The notes: generated from the letters alone by a model not told the origin. A stretch of 64,000 nt of DNA from an uncultured Eubacteriales bacterium (GCA_900547955.1 URIR01000002.1:1-64000), one strand, 5' to 3'. Positions 51,775 to 61,407 are shown, counted from the stretch's first letter. Translations and numbers: made by a program.

Positions 51775-51789
51775 TTTGCCTTTGATAAA

Positions 51790-51911
51790 AAAACAGCCCC
51801 GGGACAATACGCCGGCGTTTGCGGCCTGAAAGGCCGCAGGCCGGGCTTCGCCCGGCCCAGGCAGGCGCTTTGCGCCTGCCAAACGCCGGCGTATTGTCCC
51901 GGGGCTGTTTT
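51790..51911. repeat. Cloverleaf palindrome C3 (type I, inverted)
   Basis: Outer arms 51790-51820 and 51881-51911 pair perfectly over 31 bp. The three inner hairpins are GCGGCC/GGCCGC (51821-51837), GGCCGGGC-TTC-GCCCGGCC (51839-51857) and GGCAGGCGC-TTT-GCGCCTGCC (51860-51880). Leaf order is the reverse of C1 and C5. It lies between converging EF-G-like and sortase genes. Confidence 0.88.
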
Positions 51912-51927
51912 ATTTAAAAAGCTTTAA

Positions 51928-53211
51928 TCATCCTGTTTCAGGTACGACATAATCCTTATGAACATAACCCCCGCCATCCTCAAAGGTGTCGCTTTCCGAA
52001 TACATAACCTTATACCAATCTCCCTCTTCTCCTATAACAGTAAGCACAATTCCATTATATACGGCAACTACTACATCCGCCTCTGTAGAAGGCTCCTTTC
52101 TTATATTCAGCCTTCCGGTATTACTGCTGAGGCTTACCCTGACTTTTTCAGGCAAGCTGCTTTGAGTAGGAGCAGTAGTATTAGGAGCGGTAGCCGACGG
52201 GGTCTGAGGCGAGGCCGTGGGCGTCTCCGCGCCTGATTGATTAGGATCGGGCCATACCAGCTTAGCATGAATTATCGTGCGGTTATCAGTAGCCGAATCA
52301 TGACAGGTAGAGAGCGTCAATATCCTGTCGTTAGCAGTAAAGGTCGTGGGATTTGTATATTTCCCCAATGACTGAACCGTATTGCACCAATTAAGGAAAG
52401 AATCATCTGAAACAAAGCCGACCGTCCTGTATTCCTCAGCATCCTTATCCACGATATATGCAGCAAAAATCTCATAACGGTATGAGCCGTAAAGAGTATC
52501 CAAATATATACGGTTATTCATCTTGATAAAGTCGGGATTATTGCCTACATAGTTTTTCAAATTACCGAACATCGTTTCATCTTTCATATTATGCCCGTGT
52601 ATAACAATATTGCGGCCTATTGGGTTAATAGAGCTTTTATCGCTCATAAAAATAGCCCCGGCCTTTCTGGGCTTGCCTTCATAATCGTGAGTTTCGTAAT
52701 AGCTGCCCTCACTTGTCTGACAAACGGGATAGCTTATTTTTAAACCTGGCACATAAATAAACGCTACTACGTCCGGATTAACTTCCTCATGAAGCTGCCA
52801 TATGGTCTCCACCTGATTTACATAGCCATATTCCTTATCACTTTCAGTCGGCGGAATAATAGTGCCCGGCTTTTCATCCTCAACCGCATCCAGAGGCGGA
52901 ATATAGTCGGTAGGAAAATCATTCCACTCCTGCACAGTTTGGTCAGGCGCAAGAGTCGCGTTGGGGTCCGCCGCAGTAAAGGTTCTCCCCTCATTGACGG
53001 CGTCATATACTCCGGCAGCAGTACTATCGTCTATCTTTTTAATAGCCACCGTATAGCCGCAGAAGCAAATGCCTACTACTAAAACCACCGTTACCGCATT
53101 ATAAATAAACAGGCTGCTTTTTCTCTTTCTGCTTTTACTCTTGGAAGCCGCCGGCGAGCCGGCATTTCTGCTCTCACCCTGCTTTTTCCGAGAATTCCTA
53201 TTTGAAGGCAT
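51928..53211 (-). CDS. Class B-like sortase with C-terminal SH3 domain
   Basis: 427 residues from ATG at 53211. An N-terminal basic/Ser-rich cytosolic tail and one membrane helix (about 35 to 58) lead to the sortase domain. Its catalytic residues, counted from the upstream GTG at 53223, are His211 (VIHGHN), Cys307 (TLSTC) and Arg315 (DNRTII). A Thr/Pro linker and a bacterial SH3 domain (about 358 to 427, LNIRKEPSTEADVVVAVYNG) follow. The SH3 part may bind peptidoglycan. A SipW-type signal peptidase lies upstream; substrates could include the two GDF-tailed proteins of this window. Confidence 0.9.
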   Translation of the reverse strand: MPSNRNSRKKQGESRNAGSPAASKSKSRKRKSSLFIYNAVTVVLVVGICFCGYTVAIKKIDDSTAAGVYDAVNEGRTFTAADPNATLAPDQTVQEWNDFPTDYIPPLDAVEDEKPGTIIPPTESDKEYGYVNQVETIWQLHEEVNPDVVAFIYVPGLKISYPVCQTSEGSYYETHDYEGKPRKAGAIFMSDKSSINPIGRNIVIHGHNMKDETMFGNLKNYVGNNPDFIKMNNRIYLDTLYGSYRYEIFAAYIVDKDAEEYRTVGFVSDDSFLNWCNTVQSLGKYTNPTTFTANDRILTLSTCHDSATDNRTIIHAKLVWPDPNQSGAETPTASPQTPSATAPNTTAPTQSSLPEKVRVSLSSNTGRLNIRKEPSTEADVVVAVYNGIVLTVIGEEGDWYKVMYSESDTFEDGGGYVHKDYVVPETG

Positions 53212-53318
53212 TAAATTAATCACATCCTTAAATTAATACTATATATATTATACATTATTTTCGTCAAAAAATAAATATCATTTAATTACAATTATATTAC
53301 GCACACGGCAATTTTCTG

Positions 53319-53888
53319 TTAATTGTTCTCATCATCAATCGATTGAGTCGCATTTGCTTCCTCTTTCTGTTTCTTATTTCTATAATAATTATATACGCTT
53401 TGTCCTACAAACCAGCCTACTGCCAAACATAATATAGTAACTATTACCCAGGTTTTACTAAGCCATTTACCCAAAAAGGTCATAACAGGCAAACCGGTAA
53501 CTACTCTGCCTACAACTCTGTCATAGGTAACAGGAGTGCTGTCGGCAAAAAGATTGGCATCTCCTTTAGTAGTCATTTCGCCCGTTTCGGCATCTATCGC
53601 CTTAATCCTATGCGTATTAATTTTGCCATAAATATGAGGATCTGTAGAATAAAACGCAATCACATCGCCTACCGCTAATTCATCCTTATCCACAGTTTCT
53701 ATTAAAATATACTCGTCCGTCATGTATGTAGGCTCCATGCTGCCTGATATAAGCTTAAGCATCCCATAGCCAAAAACTTTCGGAACCTTATTGTTAGCCT
53801 TTGCCGCCAGTACGAAAACTATGAGCATAATCAGGATAATTATGATAACCCAGCTTATTATATTTAAAACCTTTTTAAATGTACTCAT
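53319..53888 (-). CDS. SipW-type signal peptidase I
   Basis: 189 residues. N-terminal helix (about 8 to 28), then LISGSMEPTYMTDEY with Ser50 and NTHRIKAID with His93: the Ser/His pair of the SipW/ER type rather than Ser/Lys. A second helix (about 145 to 165) and an acidic tail close it. SipW-type enzymes often process dedicated surface proteins beside sortases, as the gene order here suggests. Confidence 0.9.
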   Translation of the reverse strand: MSTFKKVLNIISWVIIIILIMLIVFVLAAKANNKVPKVFGYGMLKLISGSMEPTYMTDEYILIETVDKDELAVGDVIAFYSTDPHIYGKINTHRIKAIDAETGEMTTKGDANLFADSTPVTYDRVVGRVVTGLPVMTFLGKWLSKTWVIVTILCLAVGWFVGQSVYNYYRNKKQKEEANATQSIDDENN

Positions 53889-54367
53889 ATTCCGGCATTC
53901 CTTTAACAGATATTTATAAATGAATAAATTCCTTTATATTATTTAATTATAACACCTATAAAAGGCATAAGTCAATTAACAAGTTTGCCGTCATGACCTG
54001 GTCTGCGCCCCTCAAAGCGCGCTTAGACGACATACACAGACGCACATGGAGCAAAAGCTACGCGCATCAGGCGGCATAGCAGTACGGTCGGGCCGTGCAG
54101 CTTCTTGTAAACTGATGATAATGTTGGATAAAAAATTTAAACAAAGGGGCGCCCCGCCCTCAAAGTGGGGCGCACTTATTTTTATTATAAAACAAGCTTT
54201 AATAATTATCCATATGTTAATCGTAATCTGCAAATATTAGTATGCGCCCCTGCCGCCCGGCGCGAACCAGCTCCAAAAGCGCCTTGCCAGACTGCCCGTC
54301 CGCGCCCGTGCGGCAATATAAATCCCGCCCGCGCCCCGGCGCCGCAGCGTTCAGCAAAAGCAAAACT
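53889..54367. other. Intergenic interval with a degenerate MITE fragment and a terminator
   Basis: Contains an inverted, decayed MITE-2 fragment (about 54022-54118, ending TTGTAAACTGATG where the full copy has TGTAAACTGAGGG) and a hairpin GCGCCCC/GGGGCGC (54149-54175). The hairpin is followed by T-rich sequence on both strands and is a likely terminator for ispA. No convincing gene. Confidence 0.55.
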
Positions 54368-55249
54368 TTAATTTTTACGCGACAAAATAAAATCCGCAAG
54401 CTGAAGAAGAAAATCCGCACGCTCATATGCAGCCAACGCCTCCTTGGCCCGCAATATATGCTCCTCGGCCGCCTTACGCGCCTCCTCCACTCCGTATAAC
54501 GCAACATATGTGGCCTTTTTCTCCTGAGCATCCTTGCCCAGGCTTTTCCCCATTTCAGCCTGACTTCCCGTAACATCCAATATATCGTCGGTTATCTGAA
54601 AAGCCATACCTATATTCGCGCCATAGATTTTCATGCCATCCAGCGCATTCTCAGAAGCGCCCGCTGCCGCGCCGCCTGCAAGCAAAGCGCCGGTTATCAT
54701 ATCCGCCGTTTTGTGCTCATGTATATATCTGAGCATATGTGAAGATATTTCCTTGCCTTCATTAGAAACATCCTCCCATTGCCCTCCAACCATTCCTTTT
54801 ATTCCAGCTGCGCGGGCTATATGCCGGCACGCGCGCAGCCCGTTATTATCCAAAGCGGCTTCCAGCATAATTTCAAACGCATAGCTTAAAAGCGCATCTC
54901 CGGCTAAAATAGCCTTAGCCTCTCCAAACACTATATGACTGGTCGGCCTCCCGCGTCTTAAGCTATCATTATCCAAAGCCGGCAAATCGTCGTGTATAAG
55001 CGAATAGGTATGTATCATTTCTATTGCGCAGGCGTAAGGCATGGCCTTAATAACATCCCCTCCCATAATCTCGCATGCATTTAGCGCAAGAGCGGGCCGC
55101 AGACGCTTGCCGCCTGCCTGGACGCTATAGCTCATTGCCCTAAGCAGCTCCTCGGGTACAAGGGGATTAAAGGCCAGATAACCCTCCAGCGCCTTTTTAG
55201 TCAGCTCACCATATCTGGCTAACTGAGCCTTAAAGCAATTCACTCTCAT
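54368..55249 (-). CDS. ispA: Polyprenyl synthetase, farnesyl diphosphate synthase type
   Basis: 293 residues from ATG at 55249, three bases after GAGGAGG. The aspartate-rich motifs are DDLPALDND and DDILDVTG, with GGKRLRPALALNACEIMGG at the N-terminal substrate site. Makes farnesyl (or geranyl) diphosphate. Overlaps the end of xseB by 20 bases, in the conserved nusB-xseAB-ispA order. Confidence 0.94.
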   Translation of the reverse strand: MRVNCFKAQLARYGELTKKALEGYLAFNPLVPEELLRAMSYSVQAGGKRLRPALALNACEIMGGDVIKAMPYACAIEMIHTYSLIHDDLPALDNDSLRRGRPTSHIVFGEAKAILAGDALLSYAFEIMLEAALDNNGLRACRHIARAAGIKGMVGGQWEDVSNEGKEISSHMLRYIHEHKTADMITGALLAGGAAAGASENALDGMKIYGANIGMAFQITDDILDVTGSQAEMGKSLGKDAQEKKATYVALYGVEEARKAAEEHILRAKEALAAYERADFLLQLADFILSRKN

Positions 55250-55472
55250 TTTCCTCCTCTTCTTCAAACGGAACAGCCTTTAAAACTCCATCCTCTTTTT
55301 TCAGCATTTCCAGCTTGCCCTGGCATTGGCTCAAATATTTTTCGCATTCTATTATTAATTTGGATGCGCTTTCCGAAGCCTTTATAGAGTCCTCAAGAGA
55401 TACGTTATCCTGCTCCAACCCGGAAATAAGCCTTTCCAGTTCAGCGATAGCCTGCTCAAAATTAAATTTCAT
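55230..55472 (-). CDS. xseB: Exodeoxyribonuclease VII small subunit
   Basis: 80 residues. FEQAIAELERLISGLEQDNV and SLEDSIKASESASKLI form the two-helix XseB fold; the tail is acidic. Works with xseA, 79 bases upstream. Confidence 0.93.
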   Translation of the reverse strand: MKFNFEQAIAELERLISGLEQDNVSLEDSIKASESASKLIIECEKYLSQCQGKLEMLKKEDGVLKAVPFEEEEENESELL

Positions 55473-55551
55473 AAATTTTATCGCCTTTCCCCGTCATAAT
55501 TATCCATTTATACGACCTTATTTTATCCCTGCAGCTTAATAGCAGGTACTT

Positions 55552-56754
55552 CTATGACTCCGGCTCTGATTTTATTACCCGTGCCTTAAGCACGCCTTCC
55601 GCCAGCCTTATATCCAGTTCCGCCCCGTCCTCCGTCTGTTCTGGCGCTTTAATAAGCCGCTGGCCCTCAAATACAAGCGCATAGCCCCTTGAAAGCACGT
55701 TAAAAGGATTTACCGCATCCGCCCTCCCCCGCAGTCCGTCAAGGCGCAGCCGGCTACTAGCCAAAATTGCTTCCAAACTCTTAAAAAGCCGACGGCTATA
55801 CGCCGCAATTTCCGCCTGCCGGGACAACACCAGTTTTTGAGGATTAAGCAGCTCGATATTACGTTCTACTAAACGAAGCCTCTGAACCGCATTAGCCAGC
55901 CTGTTCTCAGACGCGCTCAGCGCCCGCCTCCGACATTCATTCAGCTTTCTCTCCAGTTCGTCCCTCTCCCGGACGGCCAGTTCCGCCGCAGCGCTGGGAG
56001 TAGGCGCACGCATATCGGCCGCCAGGTCGGTTAAAGTATAATCTGTTTCATGCCCTACCGCTGAAATAACCGGCACCGGACAAGCCCTGACCGCACGCAC
56101 TACCCTTTCATCATTAAAGGCCCATAAATCCTCCACGGAGCCTCCGCCGCGCCCCACTATAATGACGTCCACATCCTGGTCGGATATATATTTCAGGCCG
56201 CGCACAATGCTTTCAGGCGCGTCCTCGCCCTGCACCAGCACAGGCGCAAGCAGAATGCTTATATTATTGAAACGCCGGCGGGAAACAGTTATAATATCCT
56301 TTATAACCGCTCCAGTCGGAGAAGTGACTACCCCTATACGGCTTGCAAAATAAGGCAAAGGACGCTTCAATTTCTCATCGAACAGCCCCTGGGCGTCCAA
56401 TTTACTTTTTAACTCCTCCAATTTAAGAAGTATATCTCCGCGGCCCGCTTTTTTAACTCCATATATATATAGCTGGAACTTGCCGTCTCTTTCATAAATG
56501 CCCGCGTCGGCCACAACCTCCACGAGCATTCCGTCATAAAGCTCAAAATCCAAAGCATAGTTATACTGCCTGAAATAAGAACAGCTCACCGCCGATTTCT
56601 GGTCCTTAAGCGTAAAATATATATGGCCTGAGCTGTGCTTCTTATAACCGGCGATTTCTCCGACGACCGAAATCCCGCTCAGCACAGGATCCTCTTTCAG
56701 CAGGCTGTTAGTATAATTGTTCAATTCCCAAACGCTTATGCTTCTATGATACAT
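55552..56754 (-). CDS. xseA: Exodeoxyribonuclease VII large subunit
   Basis: 400 residues from ATG at 56754, after AAAGG. N-terminal OB fold (ISVVGEIAGYKKHSSGHIYF), then RIGVVTSPTGAVIKDI, IIVGRGGGSVEDLWAFNDE and VISAVGHETDYTLTD of the catalytic domain, plus a coiled-coil tail. Degrades single-stranded DNA with XseB. Confidence 0.95.
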   Translation of the reverse strand: MYHRSISVWELNNYTNSLLKEDPVLSGISVVGEIAGYKKHSSGHIYFTLKDQKSAVSCSYFRQYNYALDFELYDGMLVEVVADAGIYERDGKFQLYIYGVKKAGRGDILLKLEELKSKLDAQGLFDEKLKRPLPYFASRIGVVTSPTGAVIKDIITVSRRRFNNISILLAPVLVQGEDAPESIVRGLKYISDQDVDVIIVGRGGGSVEDLWAFNDERVVRAVRACPVPVISAVGHETDYTLTDLAADMRAPTPSAAAELAVRERDELERKLNECRRRALSASENRLANAVQRLRLVERNIELLNPQKLVLSRQAEIAAYSRRLFKSLEAILASSRLRLDGLRGRADAVNPFNVLSRGYALVFEGQRLIKAPEQTEDGAELDIRLAEGVLKARVIKSEPES

Positions 56755-56755
56755 T

Positions 56756-57715
56756 TTATTCGCCCTTTGCAAGATACATATATCTGGCTCTCGCCAGCAG
56801 CGCCGTGCCTACGGCATTATCCGAGCTAAGCCGGGGCTGCGTAAAATATACCTTTATGCCGTCGTATTTTTCGCCCAAAATACTTTGAAGATGCGAACGC
56901 AGATATTTGCTTGAGGCTACGCCGCCCGTAATAAGCACATCAAATACCCCTGTTTTTAAAGCGGCGTTATAAATCAAAGTAGAAAGCGCCTCGCATACTG
57001 CGTACATAACCCCTTCGGCTACAGTAGTTTTATCAACTCCATTATTCAGAGCCCGAAGCGCCGCAGTTTCAGTACCTGAAAAGCTGCATTTTTCAGTATC
57101 CGCATAAGAGGGGATGCGTATTCGCCTGCCCTCCTGAGATATAGCCAATTCATCTATATATTTGCCCGCAGGAAAAGAAAAGCCCATTTTAACGCCCAGC
57201 CTATCAAGAAGCTGACCGGCGCTTATATCCCCTGTACCCGAAATAATCGTGCATTCAGGCTGATTTTTTATTATTTCACAATTTAATACCTCGGTAGTTC
57301 CGCCTGAAAGATGAACTGCAATAAATTTATTATGCTTCAGAGCGCAACCGCTTAGAGCAGCCATAACATGCCCTCTTTGATGGTCGGACATATAAAGCTC
57401 TATGCCTAAGGCCTGAGCTACCATTTCGGCCATGCGCACGCCCGCGTAAAACACAGGCATATACGAGCCCTGACAGGCCCTGGGAGTAGCGCTTACGCAC
57501 ATGCATTGCGGATTTTCCCCAATATCCTTAAGTAAATTGCCGTAAAGCATGGGCAACGCATTAACATGCTGATAAAAGCCCTCGCTCTGCCTTAAGCCTC
57601 TCTGGCCATCAGGCACATTAAGCAATTTCCGCTGGTCAGAAAGCAGATTCCCGTTTTCATCCACAGCCGCTATAGACGTAGTATAACAGCTTGTATCAAT
57701 ACCTAAAAAAATCAT
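56756..57715 (-). CDS. TsaD/Kae1-like protein (M22 family paralog)
   Basis: 319 residues. FLGIDTSCYTTSIAAVDENG resembles TsaD, and the metal site appears as SDHQRGHVMAA (HxxxH), with HLSGGTTEVL, GVASSKYLR and NAVGTALL later. It is shorter than true TsaD (about 335 to 350) and lies between nusB and xseA, a context typical of a clostridial TsaD-like paralog. Whether it replaces TsaD or does something else cannot be decided here: TsaB and TsaE are encoded elsewhere in the window without a TsaD. Confidence 0.8.
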   Translation of the reverse strand: MIFLGIDTSCYTTSIAAVDENGNLLSDQRKLLNVPDGQRGLRQSEGFYQHVNALPMLYGNLLKDIGENPQCMCVSATPRACQGSYMPVFYAGVRMAEMVAQALGIELYMSDHQRGHVMAALSGCALKHNKFIAVHLSGGTTEVLNCEIIKNQPECTIISGTGDISAGQLLDRLGVKMGFSFPAGKYIDELAISQEGRRIRIPSYADTEKCSFSGTETAALRALNNGVDKTTVAEGVMYAVCEALSTLIYNAALKTGVFDVLITGGVASSKYLRSHLQSILGEKYDGIKVYFTQPRLSSDNAVGTALLARARYMYLAKGE

Positions 57716-58110
57716 AACTCCTTAAAACAGGCGTTCAGAATACCATTAATATAGGACGGCGATTTATCATTGCAATATTTCTTAGCCAGTTCCACAGCCT
57801 GGTCTATAGAAGTCTTGGGCGGAACGTCGTCAATAAACAGCATTTCGCAGACCGCCAAGCGCAGTATGGCCATATCAGTACGCGGCAAACGTTCAGGCGT
57901 CCAATCAATCAGCTTATCAGATATGGTTTTATCAATACGCGCCCTATTCGACTTAAAGCAGTCCAGCACGCCGTTTATATAAAGCAAATCCGCATCGCCG
58001 AACTGCTCCGCGTCAAACAGCGCAGCATACCCCTCGGGCGGAGTCTGATTATCAAAGGACAGCTCAAACAACAGCTTGAACGCAATTTCCCTGGCTTCTA
58101 TACGCCCCAT
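57712..58110 (-). CDS. nusB: Transcription antitermination factor NusB
   Basis: 132 residues. REIAFKLLFELSFDNQTPPE, RLPRTDMAILRLAVCEMLFI and INGILNACFKEL are NusB signatures. First gene of nusB-tsaD-like-xseA-xseB-ispA; stop and next start overlap as ATGA. Confidence 0.95.
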   Translation of the reverse strand: MGRIEAREIAFKLLFELSFDNQTPPEGYAALFDAEQFGDADLLYINGVLDCFKSNRARIDKTISDKLIDWTPERLPRTDMAILRLAVCEMLFIDDVPPKTSIDQAVELAKKYCNDKSPSYINGILNACFKEL

Positions 58111-58290
58111 TTTACAGCTCCTTTAAAAAATAATAAGCAGCTTTTTACTACTCTTTAAAAGCCACAACAAACATATTAACACAATTCCTTAAATTTCACA
58201 ATTAATTTATACTGAGATGCAGGCAGTAAAAACAATATTTTAAGAAATTACGATTAAAAACAAGCAGCGCGTATGCCTGGAAGAATATTT

Positions 58291-58473
58291 TTATTATCCC
58301 GCGCATAAAGGAGCCAGGGGGGCGGCGCGGAATTTTTGCGCCCTTTCAGGGCGCAAAAATAGAGCGCAGCCAATATGCCGCGAAAGCTTGCTTTCTCGGT
58401 ATATTGGCTGCGCTGGGCCAGGCTTCGCCTGGCTCCGCGCCGCCCCCTGGCTCCTTTATGCGCGGGATAATAA
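58291..58473. repeat. Cloverleaf palindrome C4 (type II, inverted)
   Basis: Outer arms 58291-58331 and 58434-58473 pair over about 40 bp with a single-base bulge. Inside are ATTTTTGCGCCCT/AGGGCGCAAAAAT (58332-58360), a long stem with two mismatches capped by GAAAGCTTGCTTTC (58363-58414), and GCCAGGC-TTC-GCCTGGC (58417-58433). Leaf order and cap are the reverse complement of C2. The interval 58111-58586 holds nothing else. Confidence 0.85.
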
Positions 58474-58586
58474 AGAGCCGCTTCGTGGTAAAAAAAACGG
58501 CCGTCCCAAAAGAGGACATACGGATAGCAGACATGGACATAACGCGCGGACGGTCATGCCTCTTTTTTCACCCCTATAAAAAGTAT

Positions 58587-59117
58587 TTAAAGCACGCATT
58601 CCAGCTGGCAGTCAAACGGCTCTTTTTCAACATGTGATTGATTATACTCAGTTGCTTCTATACATCCCATACTTCTATAAAACTCTTGACTTTCTACCGC
58701 CGAATGAGCGGAAATATATAATTTTTTTGCTGAATGCGCTTTCGCCCAAACCTTTGCCGCATTGAAAAGCACTTTGCCTATTCCGCATTTTCTCATATCC
58801 TCTGAAACATAAATATTGGTTAAATCAAGATACTGATGCGCGCTGCCAAACAGATTGCTTTCCACAGAAACAAAACCTTTAAGTTGGTCATTATAAAAGG
58901 CGGCATAAACAAAGCCACCCGAGCGAACCGTTTTCTGTAAATTTAAAACCAATTCTTTATAGTCAGCTTCCGTCCATTCGTCAATAAATGGAGCGTCCTC
59001 TACTGTCTACTGTCCGTTATGTTTACGCCAACACTTTGCGACTACCTGATGACGTATAAAATTAAGAAAGAGTTGTCTGCAAATCTCATTTTCCAATAAA
59101 TTTCTATATGTCAGCAT
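58587..59117 (-). pseudogene. GNAT acetyltransferase interrupted by an in-frame amber codon
   Basis: ATG at 59117 (after GGAGAGG) opens LTYRNLLENEICRQLF and reads 36 codons to TAG at 59009-59007; the same frame continues VEDAPFIDEWTEADY and then the intact GNAT part (58952 on: YLDLTNIYVSEDMRKCGIG, LYISAHSAVESQEFYRSMG). The position is probably a Trp codon (TGG) in functional relatives. Either a pseudogene, an allele truncated to 121 residues, or a sequencing error. Confidence 0.8.
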
Positions 59118-59206
59118 TTTCCTCTCCATGTTAAATCCTCATTATCGTTCTATTGAAACCGCTAAAATTATAGCATACAAAGAAAAGCGCATCAAGCTGG
59201 CCCTAT

Positions 59207-59404
59207 CCCTCAGTATAATTATACTAAGGGCTAGTTTGCTCACTAACCGCTTGCGAGCGGTGGTACTGCTACTGCCTGACGACGGCCGCATGCTCTCCGA
59301 GAAGAACGCGTCGGCAGGCCGTTTACAGATGATATTACTAAAGCTGGAGGCTGTCAATAGATTGGCTGCGCCTTGCCTGCGGCGCCCTTGACAGCTTCCA
59401 GCTT
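59207..59404. other. Array of four consecutive stem-loops
   Basis: CCCT-AGTATAATTATACT-AGGG (59207-59230), ACCGCT/AGCGGT (59246-59261), an 11-bp stem (59274-59284 with 59309-59319, one mismatch) and a 17-bp stem with one wobble (59341-59357 with 59388-59404). No gene is convincing in 59118-59497. It could be a structured RNA or a decayed mobile repeat. Confidence 0.5.
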
Positions 59405-59497
59405 CATTACTTTGCGGAAACCAAGAGGTGCTTAATCCCTCTCTCTTTCGGAATGTATTCTTTTTCAGGAATACTTTCCTGGCAAATAGTTTACCGC

Positions 59498-61407
59498 TTA
59501 TTTATTCTTCTTTCTTCTTGCCGCAATTACACCCGAGCCCGCAGCCGCGGCCAGCGCAAAGGCTAAAGTAGCAAAATCGCCGTTATTATCGCCCGGCTTA
59601 TCTGTATTCCAGGCATAGCCGTAAGCGTCCTTAAAGGCGTCGGCATATTCATCTGTTTTTTCGCCTAAACCCGATATATCAACGCCTTTTTCTTCAGCCT
59701 CAGCCAAAAGCGCATAAAGCTCGGTTATAGCATCCTTCCATGCCTCTTCATTTTTCTTATCCATATCCGCGCCGAATAAATCAGCTAAAGCGGCGTCCAT
59801 CGCCTCTATTAAAGCGGCCACCGCATTATACTCGGCCAGCGCCGCGGCATAAGCTTCCCCGTAATTCTCTCCCAGCTCAGGATTAGCAGTAAGCAGCGCG
59901 CTTATTGAATCCAAAACTGCTTTAGCGTCATTATAATTAGACGCGTTAATGCTTTCAGGCAGCCGAGCTAAAAGCGCCTCCAGTTCCTCCGCAGTACCGT
60001 CCGGTTCTTCAACAGGATTTTCTCCCGCCTTATACAAAAGCGCGCCCAATCCGTTTAAGGAAATAACCGCCGTCTTATCCGTTCTGCTCTGGAAAAATAC
60101 GCCGGGCTCCCAATAAAGCGTATACTCATCGTTAGAATGGTCAAAGTTGCCCTTAAGCTCTTCGGAATTGCTGTTACCTATGCGGGTAACGGGAATGCAG
60201 AGATAACCATCAAAGCCGGCGGGTATAACAACCTGATAACGGCTCATGGAATAAATAACCTCCGCTCTCTGCGCCTGGCCGTCTCTGCTGACTAAATATA
60301 TTCCGTCGCATCCCTCGGCCTCGCCCGTGAGATAGAAGTTGCCGTCCGTACCGCCGCCGTTCCAGCGATATCCCTGGAAGCCCAGACTGGATTCGCCTGC
60401 ATAGTTGGTTATATCAAATACCAGGCTGGACGCGGCCCTTTTAACATTAAGGTCAAAGCTATCTCTATAATCCCCTTTATTTCCATTATAAGCGTCAAAT
60501 TTAACCTCAGTATACTGACTTTCGCCAGCCGAAGCGGCAATTATAGGCTTATTTAAATCGCTTAGCATAATCATCTGGTCGGCGTCAAAAATTGTTCCGT
60601 CAGCATGTCCGTCTTCAAATGTAAATGTAAAGCCCGGCACGTCATGCCATTCTTTAGTGGTACCGTTGTAGTAGCTCATATAAACATAATAGGTAGTACC
60701 TACTGTAAAGGTAAAATGGCTGTCCAAAACCTGAACACCGTCCACCAAGCCGTTGTCGTCTGTCATGGAGCTGGGACCAATTCTCCAAAGGGAGGAAGGA
60801 ACTACATTATTTAGGCGCTTTATCGTGCCATCCTTATTACCGTTATCCTTAGGCTCAGTATATATGCCCATTTCTGCCCAGCTCGCTCCTTCAAAAGGCG
60901 TAAAATAAATATTGGCTGTCATATTTGTCGTATCGCAGTCAACATATATTTCTCTTTCAGGCTGAGTATACTCGCCGGGATAAGTAAACTCAAAGCATTT
61001 GGAAATTTCCCATGCACTACCATTTACAGGGGTTGCGAGATATGTGTAATACTTTTGACCGGGAACAAATTCAAAATAATCCACCAAATCGACCTTGTCT
61101 AAGTTGCCCACGGTACGGGAAGAGCTGTTCACATCGCTTCCTCCGCGCTTCACCCGGCCATCATTGAGGCTGTCTCCATAGGTATTCCATATATCCCAAA
61201 ACCCTCTTTATCAGGTTTTTCGGTTAATAAGAACATTTCCACCCATTGAGTGCCGGACGGCGGAGTATAATTAAACGTAGCCGTGCCCGCCTCTTGGTCA
61301 AAACTGACGCTTATCTGCCAGTCAAAGCCGTCCGCTGCCGCAGCCGGGATAACCGCCAATCCCAGAAGCATGCAAACGGATAAAAGAATTCCAAGAAACT
61401 TTTTCAT
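59498..61407 (-). pseudogene. Secreted multi-domain beta-sandwich protein with GDF anchor, frameshifted
   Basis: Two frames join near 61195-61210. The 5' part (ATG at 61407, signal peptide, DWQISVSFDQEAGTATFNYT) runs out at 61150. The 3' frame, read upstream, continues naturally as FWDIWNTYGDSLNDGRVKRG. One base lost or gained in CCCAAAACCC (plus strand) explains it. The complete protein of about 635 residues has two domains like that of the 46028 protein (about 27 to 150 and 155 to 265), a third beta domain (about 270 to 460), an Ala/Glu-rich helical repeat and a C-terminal anchor NNGDFATLAFALAAAAGSG ending ARRKKNK. Confidence 0.8.

Noticed and set aside
59142..59357. Minus-strand 71-codon ORF over the stem-loop array
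   Set aside because: The frame is created by the hairpins and lacks a ribosome site; a conserved repeat read as protein seems likelier than a gene.
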